A stretch of DNA of 64,000 nt from CAZCFB01 sp964511535 (lineage in GTDB: Bacteria > Myxococcota_A > Polyangia > GCA-2747355 > CAZCFB01): positions 104,603-168,602 of the forward strand of contig CAZEFW010000002.1 of assembly GCA_964511535.1 (NCBI GenBank). Reading direction: 5' to 3'. The translations under genes were made by a program, and so were the position numbers. Positions 41,139-49,711 of this stretch are shown here, in pieces. The notes beneath the pieces were generated by a model, which had not been told where the DNA came from, searched no databases, and was given only the letters and a program-made list of their open reading frames with translations. Numbering within the stretch: position 1 is the first letter of the stretch; the number at the start of each line of letters is the position of its first letter.

Positions 41139-43238
41139 TCAGCCGGGGCCGCGCTTGAGCTTCAGCGGTCGCTTCTGCCAGTGGGTGGCGCCATCTTCTG
41201 TCAGGTGCCTCGTCCGGCGCATGATGCGGATGATCTGGTACACCTTCTCCATCCACGCGGCGCTCGGCGCGTCTCCGTCGAGCATCCCCCCCAGGCTGCG
41301 GGGGGCCGGCGTGATCACCGCCAGGTGCGCTGCCTCAAGCGGCGTCAGGTCCACCGGCTCCTTGTCGAAGTAGTGGCGCGCCGCCTGGGGCACCCCGCGG
41401 AGGGTGGCGCCCAGCTCGATGACGTTGAGGTACAGCTCGAGGATGCGCTCCTTGGGGACCCGCTGCTCCAGGCGCCAGGTGAGCACCGCCTCCTGGAACT
41501 TGCGCGACAGGGTGCGGCCGTGGTGCAGGAAGAGGTTCTTGATCAGCTGCTGGCTGATGGTGCTGGCCCCGCGCACGGGCCGGCCGGCCTCGATGTCAGC
41601 GATGAACGCGCGGCGCAGCTGCTTCGGGTCGAAGCCGTCATGCCAGGTGAAGCGGTTGTCCTCGCCGGCGATGAAGGCCGCCTTGATGTTCCGGCCGAGC
41701 CGGGCGTAGGGGCGGAAGTCCGGGTTATCCGGGCCGAGGACCCAGGCTCGCCGGGTGCCGTCCCCGCCTGGCACTTTGGCTTCGAGCGGCTCGAGCAGGG
41801 TGTCCACGTCCGCCCGGGGCGGGTTGACCAGCATGCGGCAGGAGAAGGGGGTCAGGGACAGGTCCACCTCGGCGTCCTGCAGCTTGTCGGTGTGCAGGCG
41901 CAGGCGGCCCCGGGCGCCCAGCTCTCCACGCAGGAAGGCGCCGGTGAGGCTGGGGGCGAAGCCAGCAGGAAGAGAGGTGAGGACCTTCTGGCAGTCGGTG
42001 GCCGGGACGTCCAGGTCCAGGGCCAGCCGCGCGGCCGCGTCGCTCAGCGTGAGCTCCCCCGCGAGGCGCAGCTTCAGCGCCCTGGATGACAGCTCCAGCC
42101 TGGACAGGGTGACGTTACGCGCGGCCGGGTCGAGGGTCAGCTCGGCCTCCAGGGCTGCAGGGAAGGGGCCCACGTCCCGCCGCGAGATCAGCCGGTGGCG
42201 CAGGGTGAGCTTGTCGCTGGCGAGGTTCACCTGCATGCGCGCCAGAGCGCCGTCGCGCCACAGGCGCACCTTGCCCGACACCCGGGTGTTGGGCATGGCC
42301 GGCGCGCCGTCGCCCAGCAACGGCAGCAGCCGGTCGGGGTTGATCTCGTGGAGCTTGAGCAGCGCGGCGCGCGTCGAGGAGATGCGGTGCACGGCCTGGA
42401 GGTGGGCCTCGAGGGAGAACCGGCCAGGGTCCGGATCGCGGGTGGCGCCCTTGAGCGCGACCCGGTAGCCGGCGGGCTTCCGCGACAGGTGGAACATGTG
42501 CAGGTCGAAGGTGCGGTTCGCCAGATCCAGCTGCCCCCCCACTGCGGCCAGCCGCACCGGCAGCAGCTCGCCGGACGGCGCGCGGTCCAGCGCGGCGGAG
42601 GGCAGGTCCACCACGCTCTTGCCGCGCATGTGCAGGGTCGTGCGGCCAACCAACAGCCGCCCGCCCTCGTTGGCCCGCTGGCCGTAATAGATGCCCGCGC
42701 TTCGCAGGGTCAGGTCCCGGCCGCGGGGGCCCACCAGGAAGGTCAGCTCGCCGTCCTCGATGATCACCTTCGCCTTGCCCCGCAGGGGCGAGCCTGCCTT
42801 GCCGCCCGGGCGACTGGCCACGCTGGCCTTTGCTGGCTCTCCGTGCCGGGCCAACCCCTCGATGCCTGCGGCGGTGATCGCGAGGCGGGGTCGGCGGGCG
42901 CGGACCGCGCGGATCACTCCGGTGCTGGCGCCCCCGGACAGCAGGCCCTTCAGCCGGGCCGGGTCGAGCTCCAGCACCAGCCGGTCAGCGGTGAGGGTCA
43001 ACCCCGGCGCGCTCACCTTCACCCTGTGCAGCACCACCGCTGGCGCGGCGGTGATCCAGAGATCGTCCAGGGTCACGGTCATGCCGGCGCCCCGGCTCAG
43101 GGCAGCGCACAGGTTGCCCACGGCCACCCGGTAGGTGCGGTACATGGTCAGCGGAGCCAGCGCCAGCAATGCGATGATGCAGATATAGAAGACGGTTCTG
43201 TCCCAGCGAAACGCCTGGTGCTCCTCGAGGTTGCTCAT
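41139..43238 (-). CDS. Peptidoglycan glycosyltransferase (GT51) fused to AsmA-like domain
   Basis: 699 residues. One N-terminal membrane helix (VFYICIIALLALAPLTMYRTY) is followed by ~430 residues of AsmA/DUF748-like beta-rich sequence (LDDLWITAAPAVVLHRVKVSAPGLTLTADRLVLELDPARL...LKLRLAGELTLSDAAARLALDLDVPA). The C-terminal ~200 residues are a GT51 transglycosylase: AFIAGEDNRFTWHDGFD (catalytic Glu), RGASTISQQLIKNLFL, RKFQEAVLTWRLEQRVPKERILELYLNVIELG and GVPQAARHYF. There is no transpeptidase domain. It polymerises lipid II outside the membrane; the long spacer may carry the enzyme across the periplasm. It overlaps the upstream lipoprotein gene by four bases (ATGA). Confidence 0.88.
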   Translation of the reverse strand: MSNLEEHQAFRWDRTVFYICIIALLALAPLTMYRTYRVAVGNLCAALSRGAGMTVTLDDLWITAAPAVVLHRVKVSAPGLTLTADRLVLELDPARLKGLLSGGASTGVIRAVRARRPRLAITAAGIEGLARHGEPAKASVASRPGGKAGSPLRGKAKVIIEDGELTFLVGPRGRDLTLRSAGIYYGQRANEGGRLLVGRTTLHMRGKSVVDLPSAALDRAPSGELLPVRLAAVGGQLDLANRTFDLHMFHLSRKPAGYRVALKGATRDPDPGRFSLEAHLQAVHRISSTRAALLKLHEINPDRLLPLLGDGAPAMPNTRVSGKVRLWRDGALARMQVNLASDKLTLRHRLISRRDVGPFPAALEAELTLDPAARNVTLSRLELSSRALKLRLAGELTLSDAAARLALDLDVPATDCQKVLTSLPAGFAPSLTGAFLRGELGARGRLRLHTDKLQDAEVDLSLTPFSCRMLVNPPRADVDTLLEPLEAKVPGGDGTRRAWVLGPDNPDFRPYARLGRNIKAAFIAGEDNRFTWHDGFDPKQLRRAFIADIEAGRPVRGASTISQQLIKNLFLHHGRTLSRKFQEAVLTWRLEQRVPKERILELYLNVIELGATLRGVPQAARHYFDKEPVDLTPLEAAHLAVITPAPRSLGGMLDGDAPSAAWMEKVYQIIRIMRRTRHLTEDGATHWQKRPLKLKRGPG

Positions 43239-44272
43239 GGGGGCGGCGGATCCTGCTCCACGGTGAGCGCGAACGGCCCGGTGCCGTGCAGGTCCGCAGG
43301 GCCCCAACGCGAGTCCACGCCGATGTATATATCCATGGATTGGGCGGGGGTCAGGGTCAGGGTCTCGCTGCCGACGCCGAGGTTTTTGTCGACGCCCACG
43401 CACTGGGACAGCGGGCACTTGAAGAAGTAGTAGAGCGCCGGGTCCCACGGCTTGGCGTGATCCGGGGTCACCGTGATCCGGTACTTCTGCTTGCCCTGCA
43501 GGGTCACCTTGTAGAACAGGTCGCGGCCGGGGGTCGTGCAGGTCTGGCAGACGCACGCGGCGTTGACCTCGGAGACGGCGAGGGCAGTGTCCCCGGCGGT
43601 GGCCACGGCCGGACCGGCCCAGCCAAGTATTTCAGCGGCGGTGCAGGTGTCGTTGGCGCCGGTCAGCGGCCGCACGGTGAGGGTGTAGTCGCCGTAGCCG
43701 CCGGCGATGCCGGGCCCGATGGTGCTGTCCACCACGATGTAATAGGTGGTGCTGTACTTGGGCCGCAACATCAGCCCCTGGGAGCTGGACGTCGTGGAGG
43801 CGCCCGCCTCGCAGCTGATCTGGGGGGAGGAGCAGCTGGTGAGGACATACAGGGCGGGGCGGTAGCGCGAAGGGCCCGCGCCGCCGTCCACGGTCACCGC
43901 GTAGCGCTGCCCGGCGTTGAGATACACCGAGTGGAACCGGTCGACGCCGGGCGTGGCTGCGAAGGCGCACGACTGCCTGGGCAGGGCCAGGTTGTTGTCG
44001 GCGTCGGAGGCCAGGATCTTGCCCTTGAAGCTCCAGATCTGGCCCTGCTTCTTGAGCGGCAGCGCGCCGGCGCAGCTCTTGCCGTCGCCGGCGTCGGGCT
44101 CGCCCCGGTCCGGCTGCAAGTCGGGCAGCGGCCGATCCGGCGCCTGCGGCAGATCGGCGACGGCCAGGTCCGGGGCCATAGCGTCGTCCAGGGATGTGCC
44201 CTCGACATCGGCGCAGGCCCAGCAAAGGCAGAGGCAAATGAGCGTGGCCAGAATTTTACGGGCGCTTTTCAT
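43235..44272 (-). CDS. Lipoprotein of unknown function
   Basis: 345 residues. Signal peptide MKSARKILATLICLCLCWAC gives a lipid anchor, then an Asp/Pro-rich linker (APDLAVADLPQAPDRPLPDLQPDRGEPDAGDG). The mature part contains two similar beta-sandwich modules with a conserved pattern: 'GVDRFHSVYLNAGQRYAVTVDGG...RPALYVLTSC' and 'GRDLFYKVTLQGKQKYRITVTPD...DPALYYFFKC', each ending with YYIVVD/IYIGVDS. This pattern resembles bacterial pre-peptidase C-terminal (PPC) domains. It is transcribed with, and coupled to, the GT51 gene, so it may act in cell-wall assembly. The start faces the DUF1684 lipoprotein gene 29 bases away. Confidence 0.8.
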   Translation of the reverse strand: MKSARKILATLICLCLCWACADVEGTSLDDAMAPDLAVADLPQAPDRPLPDLQPDRGEPDAGDGKSCAGALPLKKQGQIWSFKGKILASDADNNLALPRQSCAFAATPGVDRFHSVYLNAGQRYAVTVDGGAGPSRYRPALYVLTSCSSPQISCEAGASTTSSSQGLMLRPKYSTTYYIVVDSTIGPGIAGGYGDYTLTVRPLTGANDTCTAAEILGWAGPAVATAGDTALAVSEVNAACVCQTCTTPGRDLFYKVTLQGKQKYRITVTPDHAKPWDPALYYFFKCPLSQCVGVDKNLGVGSETLTLTPAQSMDIYIGVDSRWGPADLHGTGPFALTVEQDPPPP

Positions 44273-44284
44273 CAGTCCGCGGCC

Positions 44285-44292
44285 AGTATAAA
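44285..44292. promoter_or_regulatory. Overlapping divergent -10 elements (TATACT minus / TATAAA plus)
   Basis: The plus-strand octamer AGTATAAA at 44285-44292 reads TATAAA forwards (44287-44292, 9 bases before ATG 44302). On the minus strand it reads TATACT (44290-44285, 12 bases before ATG 44272). Both lipoprotein genes can therefore be served by one symmetrical AT core in a 29-bp spacer. Confidence 0.5.
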
Positions 44293-44301
44293 CCAGAGAA
44301 C

Positions 44302-45228
44302 ATGCGACGCTCCCACCAACCCATTTGCCCGCTCCTGGCCCTGGCTCTGGCCGCCTGCACCACCGCAGCACCTCCGCCTCCTTCTCCCTCGCCCCGTCCA
44401 GCCGTCGACCCCGCCCACGCTGAAGCCGTGGCCGCCTGGAACAAAGAGCGCCTGCAGAAGCTCACCTCCGAAACCGGCTTCCTGGCCCTGGCCGGGCTGT
44501 TCTGGCTCGAGGCGGGGACCCACAAGATCGGCTCCGACCCCGCAGCTGACATCCGGTTGCCCATCAGGGCGCCCCGCCATGTGGGCGATATCACCATGGC
44601 GGACGGCGAGATCACCTTCGCGGCGGCCTCTGGAGCGCAGGTCACCAGCGACGGGCAGCCGGTGAGCGAGCTCGCCCTGCGTACCGACGCGGCCGACGCC
44701 GGGCCTCACCGGCTGAAGTTCGACGGGTTCACCTTCATGATCATCAAGCGGGGAGAGCGCCTGGGCCTGCGGCTGTGGGACCGCCAGGCGCCCACGCGCA
44801 CGGGCTTCACCGGCATCCCGACTTACCCGGTCCACCGGCGCTGGCGGGTCAAGGCGCGCTATGTCCCGTACGCCGAGCCGAGGCCGATCCAGATCCCGAC
44901 CGTGGTCAAGACCACCACCGACGCCATGCTCGCCGGCGAGGTGCACTTCGTGCTGGGCGGCGAGGCGTGCAAGCTGCACCCCATCGCGTGGCCTGGAGAC
45001 CGGGAGCTGTTCTTCCACTTCACCGACGGCACCACGGGCAGCGAGACCTACGGCGGCGGGCGCTTCCTGGTATCGAAGCACCCCATGGACCGCGCTGGCG
45101 AGCTCACCCTGGACTTCAACCGCACCTACACGCCGCCCTGCGCGTTCACCGAGTACGCCACCTGCCCGGTGCCGCTGGAGATGAACCGCCTGCCAGTGGC
45201 CGTGAGAGCCGGCGAGCGGCAGCGCTAG
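44302..45228 (+). CDS. DUF1684 family lipoprotein
   Basis: 308 residues. Signal peptide ends LALAAC. The DUF1684 hallmarks are clear: WNKERLQKLTSETGFLALAGLFWLEAGTHKIGSDPAADIRLP, the central IKRGERLGLRLWDRQAPTRTGFTGIPTYPV, and the conserved C-terminal LTLDFNRTYTPPCAFTEYATCPVPLEMNRLPVAVRAGE. The family's function is unknown; the final His/Asn/Pro-rich block suggests ligand or metal binding. It is divergent from the GT51-linked lipoprotein gene and has no ribosome site; a TATAAA lies nine bases before the ATG. Confidence 0.92.
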   Translation: MRRSHQPICPLLALALAACTTAAPPPPSPSPRPAVDPAHAEAVAAWNKERLQKLTSETGFLALAGLFWLEAGTHKIGSDPAADIRLPIRAPRHVGDITMADGEITFAAASGAQVTSDGQPVSELALRTDAADAGPHRLKFDGFTFMIIKRGERLGLRLWDRQAPTRTGFTGIPTYPVHRRWRVKARYVPYAEPRPIQIPTVVKTTTDAMLAGEVHFVLGGEACKLHPIAWPGDRELFFHFTDGTTGSETYGGGRFLVSKHPMDRAGELTLDFNRTYTPPCAFTEYATCPVPLEMNRLPVAVRAGERQR

Positions 45229-45242
45229 CGCGCCATCGCTCG

Positions 45243-45290
45243 CCGGAATGCCAGAGTGCCAGCGCGCCGGAATGCCAGGATGCCAGAATC
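45243..45290. repeat. Intergenic GGAATGCCAGAATGCC-type repeat, copy B
   Basis: Near-identical over ~30 bases to copy A at 24371 (GGAATGCCAGAGTGCCAGCG then CGCCGGAATGCC), with extra AATGCCA-like units after it. It lies between two convergent genes. Confidence 0.6.
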
Positions 45291-45346
45291 CGGGTTCATG
45301 CCGCCGGTGCAGGCCGTTACAGGCTATTGAGTATAGCCGTGGCGAG

Positions 45347-46627
45347 CTAGAACGGGATCGGACTGAGGACGCTCTTCATCATCTTCCAGAGCCTCATCCT
45401 GGTACTCAGTTCGATCCTGGACGCTGCTTCGCTGACGAACAGGTTGCCCGAGACGGGCTTGAGGTAGCAGCCGCTCAGGTAGTAATTGATGAAGCCGCTG
45501 CTCGCCTGAACGGTGAAGTGCGCGTCCGCGCTCCAGGCCACGAGCTTTTCAGGGGCAGTGGATGGGGCCTCCTCGGCCTTGAAGTCCACATCAGGCGGAC
45601 CGGTGGTCTCCAACAGGAGGATGCCCTTGCCTGAAGCGGTGGTCCTCAGCGCCTTGCCCAGGGCAAGGACGCACAGGTTGAGGTTGATGCTCCCCTTGAA
45701 TCGGATGCCGGAAGAAAATCCGGAAACCCTGCTCATCTCGACGGTGATCTGCTGGCCCTGCTGGAGCTCCAGTGCCACCAGCCGGACCCCCCGGGCAGCG
45801 GTAAAGGTTACCTTCTCAAGGGTGCTTGATCCTGTGATCTTGTTTACGCACACCAGCCCATGCCTGAGCCGAGGAACTAGACCACCCTGTCGGAACGGAA
45901 ATCTCTTATTTCCTGGCGCGTTGGTGGGCGCCCGGTTCCGCCTGCCGTAGAAGACTTCGCCCTCGCCGAGTTGGATTGAAAATCGCTCTCCCACCTCAGG
46001 TTGAAGAACCTCTGAAGATGCAATTGCATCCTTGGCTGCGAAGCCGAAGGTGATATCTGCCCGGGACACAATGACGCGCGCATAGAGCCATGAGAAGCCG
46101 CGTACAACGATGGCAATGGACCAGATGGTTGCTACCCAGCTGACAAAGACGATTAACCCCTGGAGTAGGCCAACTCCCGCGACGACAATGGCTGACCTGG
46201 GCACGCGAAAGGGAACCATTTTGGTTTTGGATACCCACGACTCAAAGCCGATCCACGCAATGGGATGACCCCACCAAGGGAGGGGGATCTTCTCTTTGTT
46301 AAATCCAGTTTCATAAGCCAATCCCCCGATCATCAATGCAAAGCTATCAAGGAGCTTGCTCAGGTAGGTCCCGCCAATGACACCCAACGCGAGCGCACAT
46401 AACATTGGAGCAGAGCACAGCAGCGTGACGCCGAAAGACCTCCAGAAGGCCCCTCCGCCTATGCCGATGGCCAACTCTCGATTGTCCTTGTACAGCCGTA
46501 CCGCCACCCAGACATAACCAGCCGCAACGACGAAGGTGAGCCACAGGTGGGGAACGCCCCTGAGCACGCTGGCGCAGAAGGTGCTGAGCAAAAGGAAAGC
46601 TCCCACCCAGCGCCAGGCACAATTCAT
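45347..46627 (-). CDS. Membrane protein with soluble C-terminus, lower G+C than neighbours
   Basis: 426 residues. Four to five membrane helices occupy ~1-200 (GAFLLLSTFCASVL, LWLTFVVAAGYVWVAVRL, FGVTLLCSAPMLCALALGVIGGTYL, SAIVVAGVGLLQGLIVFVSWVATIWSIAIVVRGFSWLYA). The C-terminal ~200 residues are soluble and beta-rich (ITVEMSRVSGFSSGIRFKGSINLNLCVLALGKAL...GKGILLLETTGPPDV), with a faint resemblance to AIM24-like domains that I cannot confirm. Codon use is less G/C-biased at third positions than in neighbouring genes, suggesting transfer. ATG 46627 is preferred over an in-frame GTG upstream. Function unknown. Confidence 0.7.
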   Translation of the reverse strand: MNCAWRWVGAFLLLSTFCASVLRGVPHLWLTFVVAAGYVWVAVRLYKDNRELAIGIGGGAFWRSFGVTLLCSAPMLCALALGVIGGTYLSKLLDSFALMIGGLAYETGFNKEKIPLPWWGHPIAWIGFESWVSKTKMVPFRVPRSAIVVAGVGLLQGLIVFVSWVATIWSIAIVVRGFSWLYARVIVSRADITFGFAAKDAIASSEVLQPEVGERFSIQLGEGEVFYGRRNRAPTNAPGNKRFPFRQGGLVPRLRHGLVCVNKITGSSTLEKVTFTAARGVRLVALELQQGQQITVEMSRVSGFSSGIRFKGSINLNLCVLALGKALRTTASGKGILLLETTGPPDVDFKAEEAPSTAPEKLVAWSADAHFTVQASSGFINYYLSGCYLKPVSGNLFVSEAASRIELSTRMRLWKMMKSVLSPIPF

Positions 46628-46678
46628 GAGCTCTTTCCCCTCAGCTTGCAGCCATTGCCACCCACTCACCACCGACAA

Positions 46679-46709
46679 TCAACCCTCAACCCTCAACCGT
46701 CAACTGTCG
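46679..46709. repeat. Tandem TCAACCC units before ddl
   Basis: About four heptamer-like units (TCAACCC, TCAACCC, TCAACCG, TCAACTG) lie in the 90-bp spacer between the membrane protein start and the ddl stop. This is another short-unit intergenic repeat, of different sequence from the GGAATGCC family. Confidence 0.55.
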
Positions 46710-46717
46710 ACCAGAGG

Positions 46718-47722
46718 TCACTGCACCACCACCCCCGCCCGCCGCTCTGGCCCGGGGAAGGGGAGCTGGCGGATGCGGCGCTCTCCCACCTGGACGGTGC
46801 CGCCGGCGCGCAGGCCGGCGTCGAGCATGATCGCCTCCACCAGGTCGCCGAAGGGCATCCCTGCGTGCTTCGCGATGCGCGGCAGCAGCGAGCGCGGGGT
46901 CAGCCCGGGCAAGGTGTTGACCTCCAGCAGATACTCGTTGCCCAGTTCGCTGATGATCATGGTCACCCGGGTGGCGCCGGAGCAGCCCAGCGCCTGGTGG
47001 GCGCGCAGGCTCTGGGTCAGCGCCCCGCGATAGCGCACCTCGGACAGCCGGGGCGGCATGTGGAACGCAGCGTGCCCCGGCGAGTACTTGGCCTGGTAAT
47101 CGAAGACCGCCCGGTCCGGCGTCACCTCGACCGCCCCCAGGGGCTGGTTGGCCAGGATGCCCACGTGGACCTCTTTGCCCTTGATGAACCGCTCCACCAG
47201 CAACGCGTCGTCGTAGCCGAACGCCTCCTGGCAGGCGACCTCCAGCTCGCCGAGGTCCCGCGCCAGGGACACGCCGAGGCTCGATCCTTCGCCGACGGGT
47301 TTGACGATCACAGGGAAGCCGAACGCGCCGTGGGCCTCCTCCAGCTCCTCGAACGCGTCCTGATGCAGCACGTAGTAGGGCGGCGTGGGCAAGTTGTGCA
47401 GCCTGAACAGCTCCTTCGCCTTGATCTTGTTCATGGACAGGGCGCTGGCCAGCACAGAGCTGCCGGTATACGGGATGCTCAGCAGCTCCAGCAACCCCTG
47501 GATACAGCCGTCCTCGCCGTAGCGCCCATGCAGCGCGTTGAACACCAGGTCGACCCCTGACTCCCGGAGCACCAGGTCGATGTCCCGGTCCACAAAGAGC
47601 CGCTCCGCCGCATAGCCCCGCTCCTGCAGCGCATCAAACACCGCGTCACCGCTGCGGACGGAGATCTCCTTTTCAGCGGAGAGTCCACCCATCAGGACGC
47701 CGATTTTTTTCAGTCTCAACAT
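46718..47722 (-). CDS. ddl: D-alanine--D-alanine ligase
   Basis: 334 residues, the usual Ddl length. ATP-grasp features are clear: KIGVLMGGLSAEKEISVRSGDAV (N-terminal substrate loop), FNALHGRYGEDGCIQGLLELLSIPYTGSSVLASALSMNK, FPVIVKPVGEGSSLGV (ATP-binding loop), and YLLEVNTLPGLTPRSLLPRIAKHAG (metal-binding Glu/Asn). It makes the D-Ala-D-Ala dipeptide for peptidoglycan precursors in the cytoplasm. No other mur genes are adjacent, so this is a stand-alone locus. ATG 47722 gives the standard N-terminus; a GGGAGG lies 10 bases upstream. The gene faces gpmI across a 321-bp spacer. Confidence 0.93.
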   Translation of the reverse strand: MLRLKKIGVLMGGLSAEKEISVRSGDAVFDALQERGYAAERLFVDRDIDLVLRESGVDLVFNALHGRYGEDGCIQGLLELLSIPYTGSSVLASALSMNKIKAKELFRLHNLPTPPYYVLHQDAFEELEEAHGAFGFPVIVKPVGEGSSLGVSLARDLGELEVACQEAFGYDDALLVERFIKGKEVHVGILANQPLGAVEVTPDRAVFDYQAKYSPGHAAFHMPPRLSEVRYRGALTQSLRAHQALGCSGATRVTMIISELGNEYLLEVNTLPGLTPRSLLPRIAKHAGMPFGDLVEAIMLDAGLRAGGTVQVGERRIRQLPFPGPERRAGVVVQ

Positions 47723-47842
47723 CGTGTCACTGCCTCCCGGGCAGGGCGCGAATCGCGCATGCTTATCCCCCTTCGCTGCACGGCCCATGCCATCGAGCGA
47801 CCTTACTGATCTCAATGTGTTAGCCAGGTGAAGTGGCCCTCA

Positions 47843-47859
47843 GACACATGGTATGTGTC
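47843..47859. promoter_or_regulatory. 17-bp palindrome GACACAT-GGT-ATGTGTC
   Basis: Perfect 7-bp arms around a 3-bp centre lie in the ddl/gpmI divergent region, about 120 bp upstream of ddl. The size is right for a dimeric repressor site; the regulator is unknown. Confidence 0.35.
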
Positions 47860-47985
47860 CCAATTCACACGATGTCATGGGGGGATCGGCGCTAGCAAGT
47901 TTTTGACTGTTTTTAATAACCTGCGCCGATCCGGGCCCCCGCGGCAGCTGCCCAAAACCGGCCCTGACCAGCCGACCCGTCGGGC

Positions 47986-48014
47986 TTGCGTCGGTGGGCC
48001 GCGACCCGTATAGA
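47986..48014 (+). promoter_or_regulatory. Sigma70-type promoter of gpmI
   Basis: TTGCGT (-35, 47986-47991), a 17-base spacer and TATAGA (-10, 48009-48014) precede a short leader with AGGACAGAG before ATG 48044. Spacing is ideal. Confidence 0.6.
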
Positions 48015-48043
48015 TTGGAGCGCAAACACTTCAGGACAGAGAG

Positions 48044-49699
48044 ATGAGCGACTGGACATTACGTAAAAATTCGTTTTCCCCCCGCAAGGGGCCCGTACTG
48101 GTGGTTGTGATGGACGGTGTGGGCACCGCCCCGGCGTCCGAGAGCAACGCCGTGTCCCTGGCCCGTACCCCCGTGCTGGACCGGCTGTGGGCCGAGCACC
48201 CCACCTGCCAGCTGCGCGCCCACGGCACCGCGGTGGGGCTGCCCACGGACAAGGACATGGGAAACTCCGAGGTGGGGCACAACGCCATCGGCGCCGGGCG
48301 GGTGTTCGCCCAGGGCGCCAAGCTGGTCAACGAGGCCATCGAGACCGGCGCCATCTTCGACGGCGAGACCTGGCGCGATCTGGTCAAGGGGTGCCTGGAC
48401 AACGGCGCGCCCATGCACTTCATCGGGCTGCTGTCCGATGGCAACGTGCACAGCCACATCCAGCAGCTGTTCGCGTTGATCCGCCGCTGCCACGCCGACG
48501 GGGTCCAGCAGGTGCGCGTGCACCCGCTGCTGGACGGGCGGGATGTGCCCGAGACCTCGGCCCTGGAGTACTTCGACCAGCTCGAGGGGCTGCTCTCGGG
48601 GCTCAACGCCGAGGGGCGCGACTACCGCATCGCCTCTGGCGGCGGCCGCATGCTGGTGACCATGGATCGCTACGAGGCCAACTGGGCCGTGGTGGAGCGG
48701 GGCTGGAAGGCCCACGTGCTGGGGCAGGGGCGCCCCTTCGCCTCGGCCCGCGAGGCCATCGAGACCTACCGCGCCGAGGACCCGGAGCTGATCGACCAGT
48801 TCATGCCCGAGTTCGTCATCACCGAGGACGGCGCCCCGGTGGGGCCCATCGAGGACGGCCACTCGGTGGTCTTCTTCAACTTCCGCGGCGACCGCGCCAT
48901 CGAGATCAGCCGCGCCTTCGACGACGACGACATCGCCCACTTCGACCGGCAGCGCCGCCCCGATGTCAAGTACGCCGGCATGATGCAGTACGACGGCGAC
49001 CTGATGATCCCGCGACGCTTCCTGGTGGCACCGCCGCAGCTGGACCGCACCATGGGCGAATACCTGACCCGCAACGGCGTGGCCCAGTTCGCCTGCTCCG
49101 AGACGCAGAAGTTCGGCCACGTGACCTACTTCTGGAACGGCAACCGCGGCGGCAAGTTCGACGAGCAGCTCGAGACCTACGTGGAGGTGCCGTCCGACCT
49201 GGTGCCCTTCGAGCAGCGCCCCTGGATGAAGGCGGCCGAGATCACCGACGCTGCCGTGGACGCCCTGCGCGGCGGCGCCTTCCCGTTCGCCCGCATCAAC
49301 TACGCCAACGGCGACATGGTGGGCCACACCGGCGACCTGGAGGCGGCGGTGCTGGCTGTGCAGGCCGTGGACCTCTCCCTCGGGCGGCTGCTCAAGGCGC
49401 TCCGCCGCGTGGGCGGCGTGGCCCTGATCACCGCGGACCACGGCAACTCGGACGAGATGTGCGAGCGCGACAAGAAGACCGGGGAGATCAAGCGAAAGGA
49501 GGACGGCTCGCCCAGCGCCAAGACCAGCCACACCCTGGCGCCGGTCCCGCTGACCATCTACGACCCGGCCTTCGCCGGCGAGTACGAGCTCAGCCCCGGC
49601 GAGGGCGCCGGCCTGAGCAACATCGCCGCCACCGTCTTCAACCTGCTGGGCTACCACGCCCCGGATGACTACGATCCCTCCCTGATCCGGCTGAAGTAG
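48044..49699 (+). CDS. gpmI: 2,3-bisphosphoglycerate-independent phosphoglycerate mutase
   Basis: 551 residues, slightly longer than the ~510 of typical GpmI. Active-site blocks are present: LVVVMDGVGTAP (metal Asp), KDMGNSEVGHNAIGAGR with the catalytic Ser, LLSDGNVHSH, LDGRDVPETSALEY, MLVTMDRYEANW, FFNFRGDRAIE, FARINYANGDMVGHTGD and LITADHGNSDEM. It interconverts 2- and 3-phosphoglycerate in glycolysis/gluconeogenesis using two Mn ions. The start has a weak AGGACAGAG ribosome site and a good promoter upstream. The next gene begins 12 bases after its stop and may be co-transcribed. Confidence 0.96.
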   Translation: MSDWTLRKNSFSPRKGPVLVVVMDGVGTAPASESNAVSLARTPVLDRLWAEHPTCQLRAHGTAVGLPTDKDMGNSEVGHNAIGAGRVFAQGAKLVNEAIETGAIFDGETWRDLVKGCLDNGAPMHFIGLLSDGNVHSHIQQLFALIRRCHADGVQQVRVHPLLDGRDVPETSALEYFDQLEGLLSGLNAEGRDYRIASGGGRMLVTMDRYEANWAVVERGWKAHVLGQGRPFASAREAIETYRAEDPELIDQFMPEFVITEDGAPVGPIEDGHSVVFFNFRGDRAIEISRAFDDDDIAHFDRQRRPDVKYAGMMQYDGDLMIPRRFLVAPPQLDRTMGEYLTRNGVAQFACSETQKFGHVTYFWNGNRGGKFDEQLETYVEVPSDLVPFEQRPWMKAAEITDAAVDALRGGAFPFARINYANGDMVGHTGDLEAAVLAVQAVDLSLGRLLKALRRVGGVALITADHGNSDEMCERDKKTGEIKRKEDGSPSAKTSHTLAPVPLTIYDPAFAGEYELSPGEGAGLSNIAATVFNLLGYHAPDDYDPSLIRLK

Positions 49700-49711
49700 C
49701 ATGGAGGTGTG

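Larger units (their letters stand above)
47723..48043. other. Divergent intergenic region ddl / gpmI
   Basis: 321 bases without a credible gene. It holds the 17-bp palindrome at 47843-47859, an AT-rich block (47907-47930: AAGTTTTTGACTGTTTTTAA) that may carry a ddl-side or unassigned promoter, and the clear gpmI promoter at 47986-48014. No small ORF has a ribosome site. Confidence 0.5.
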
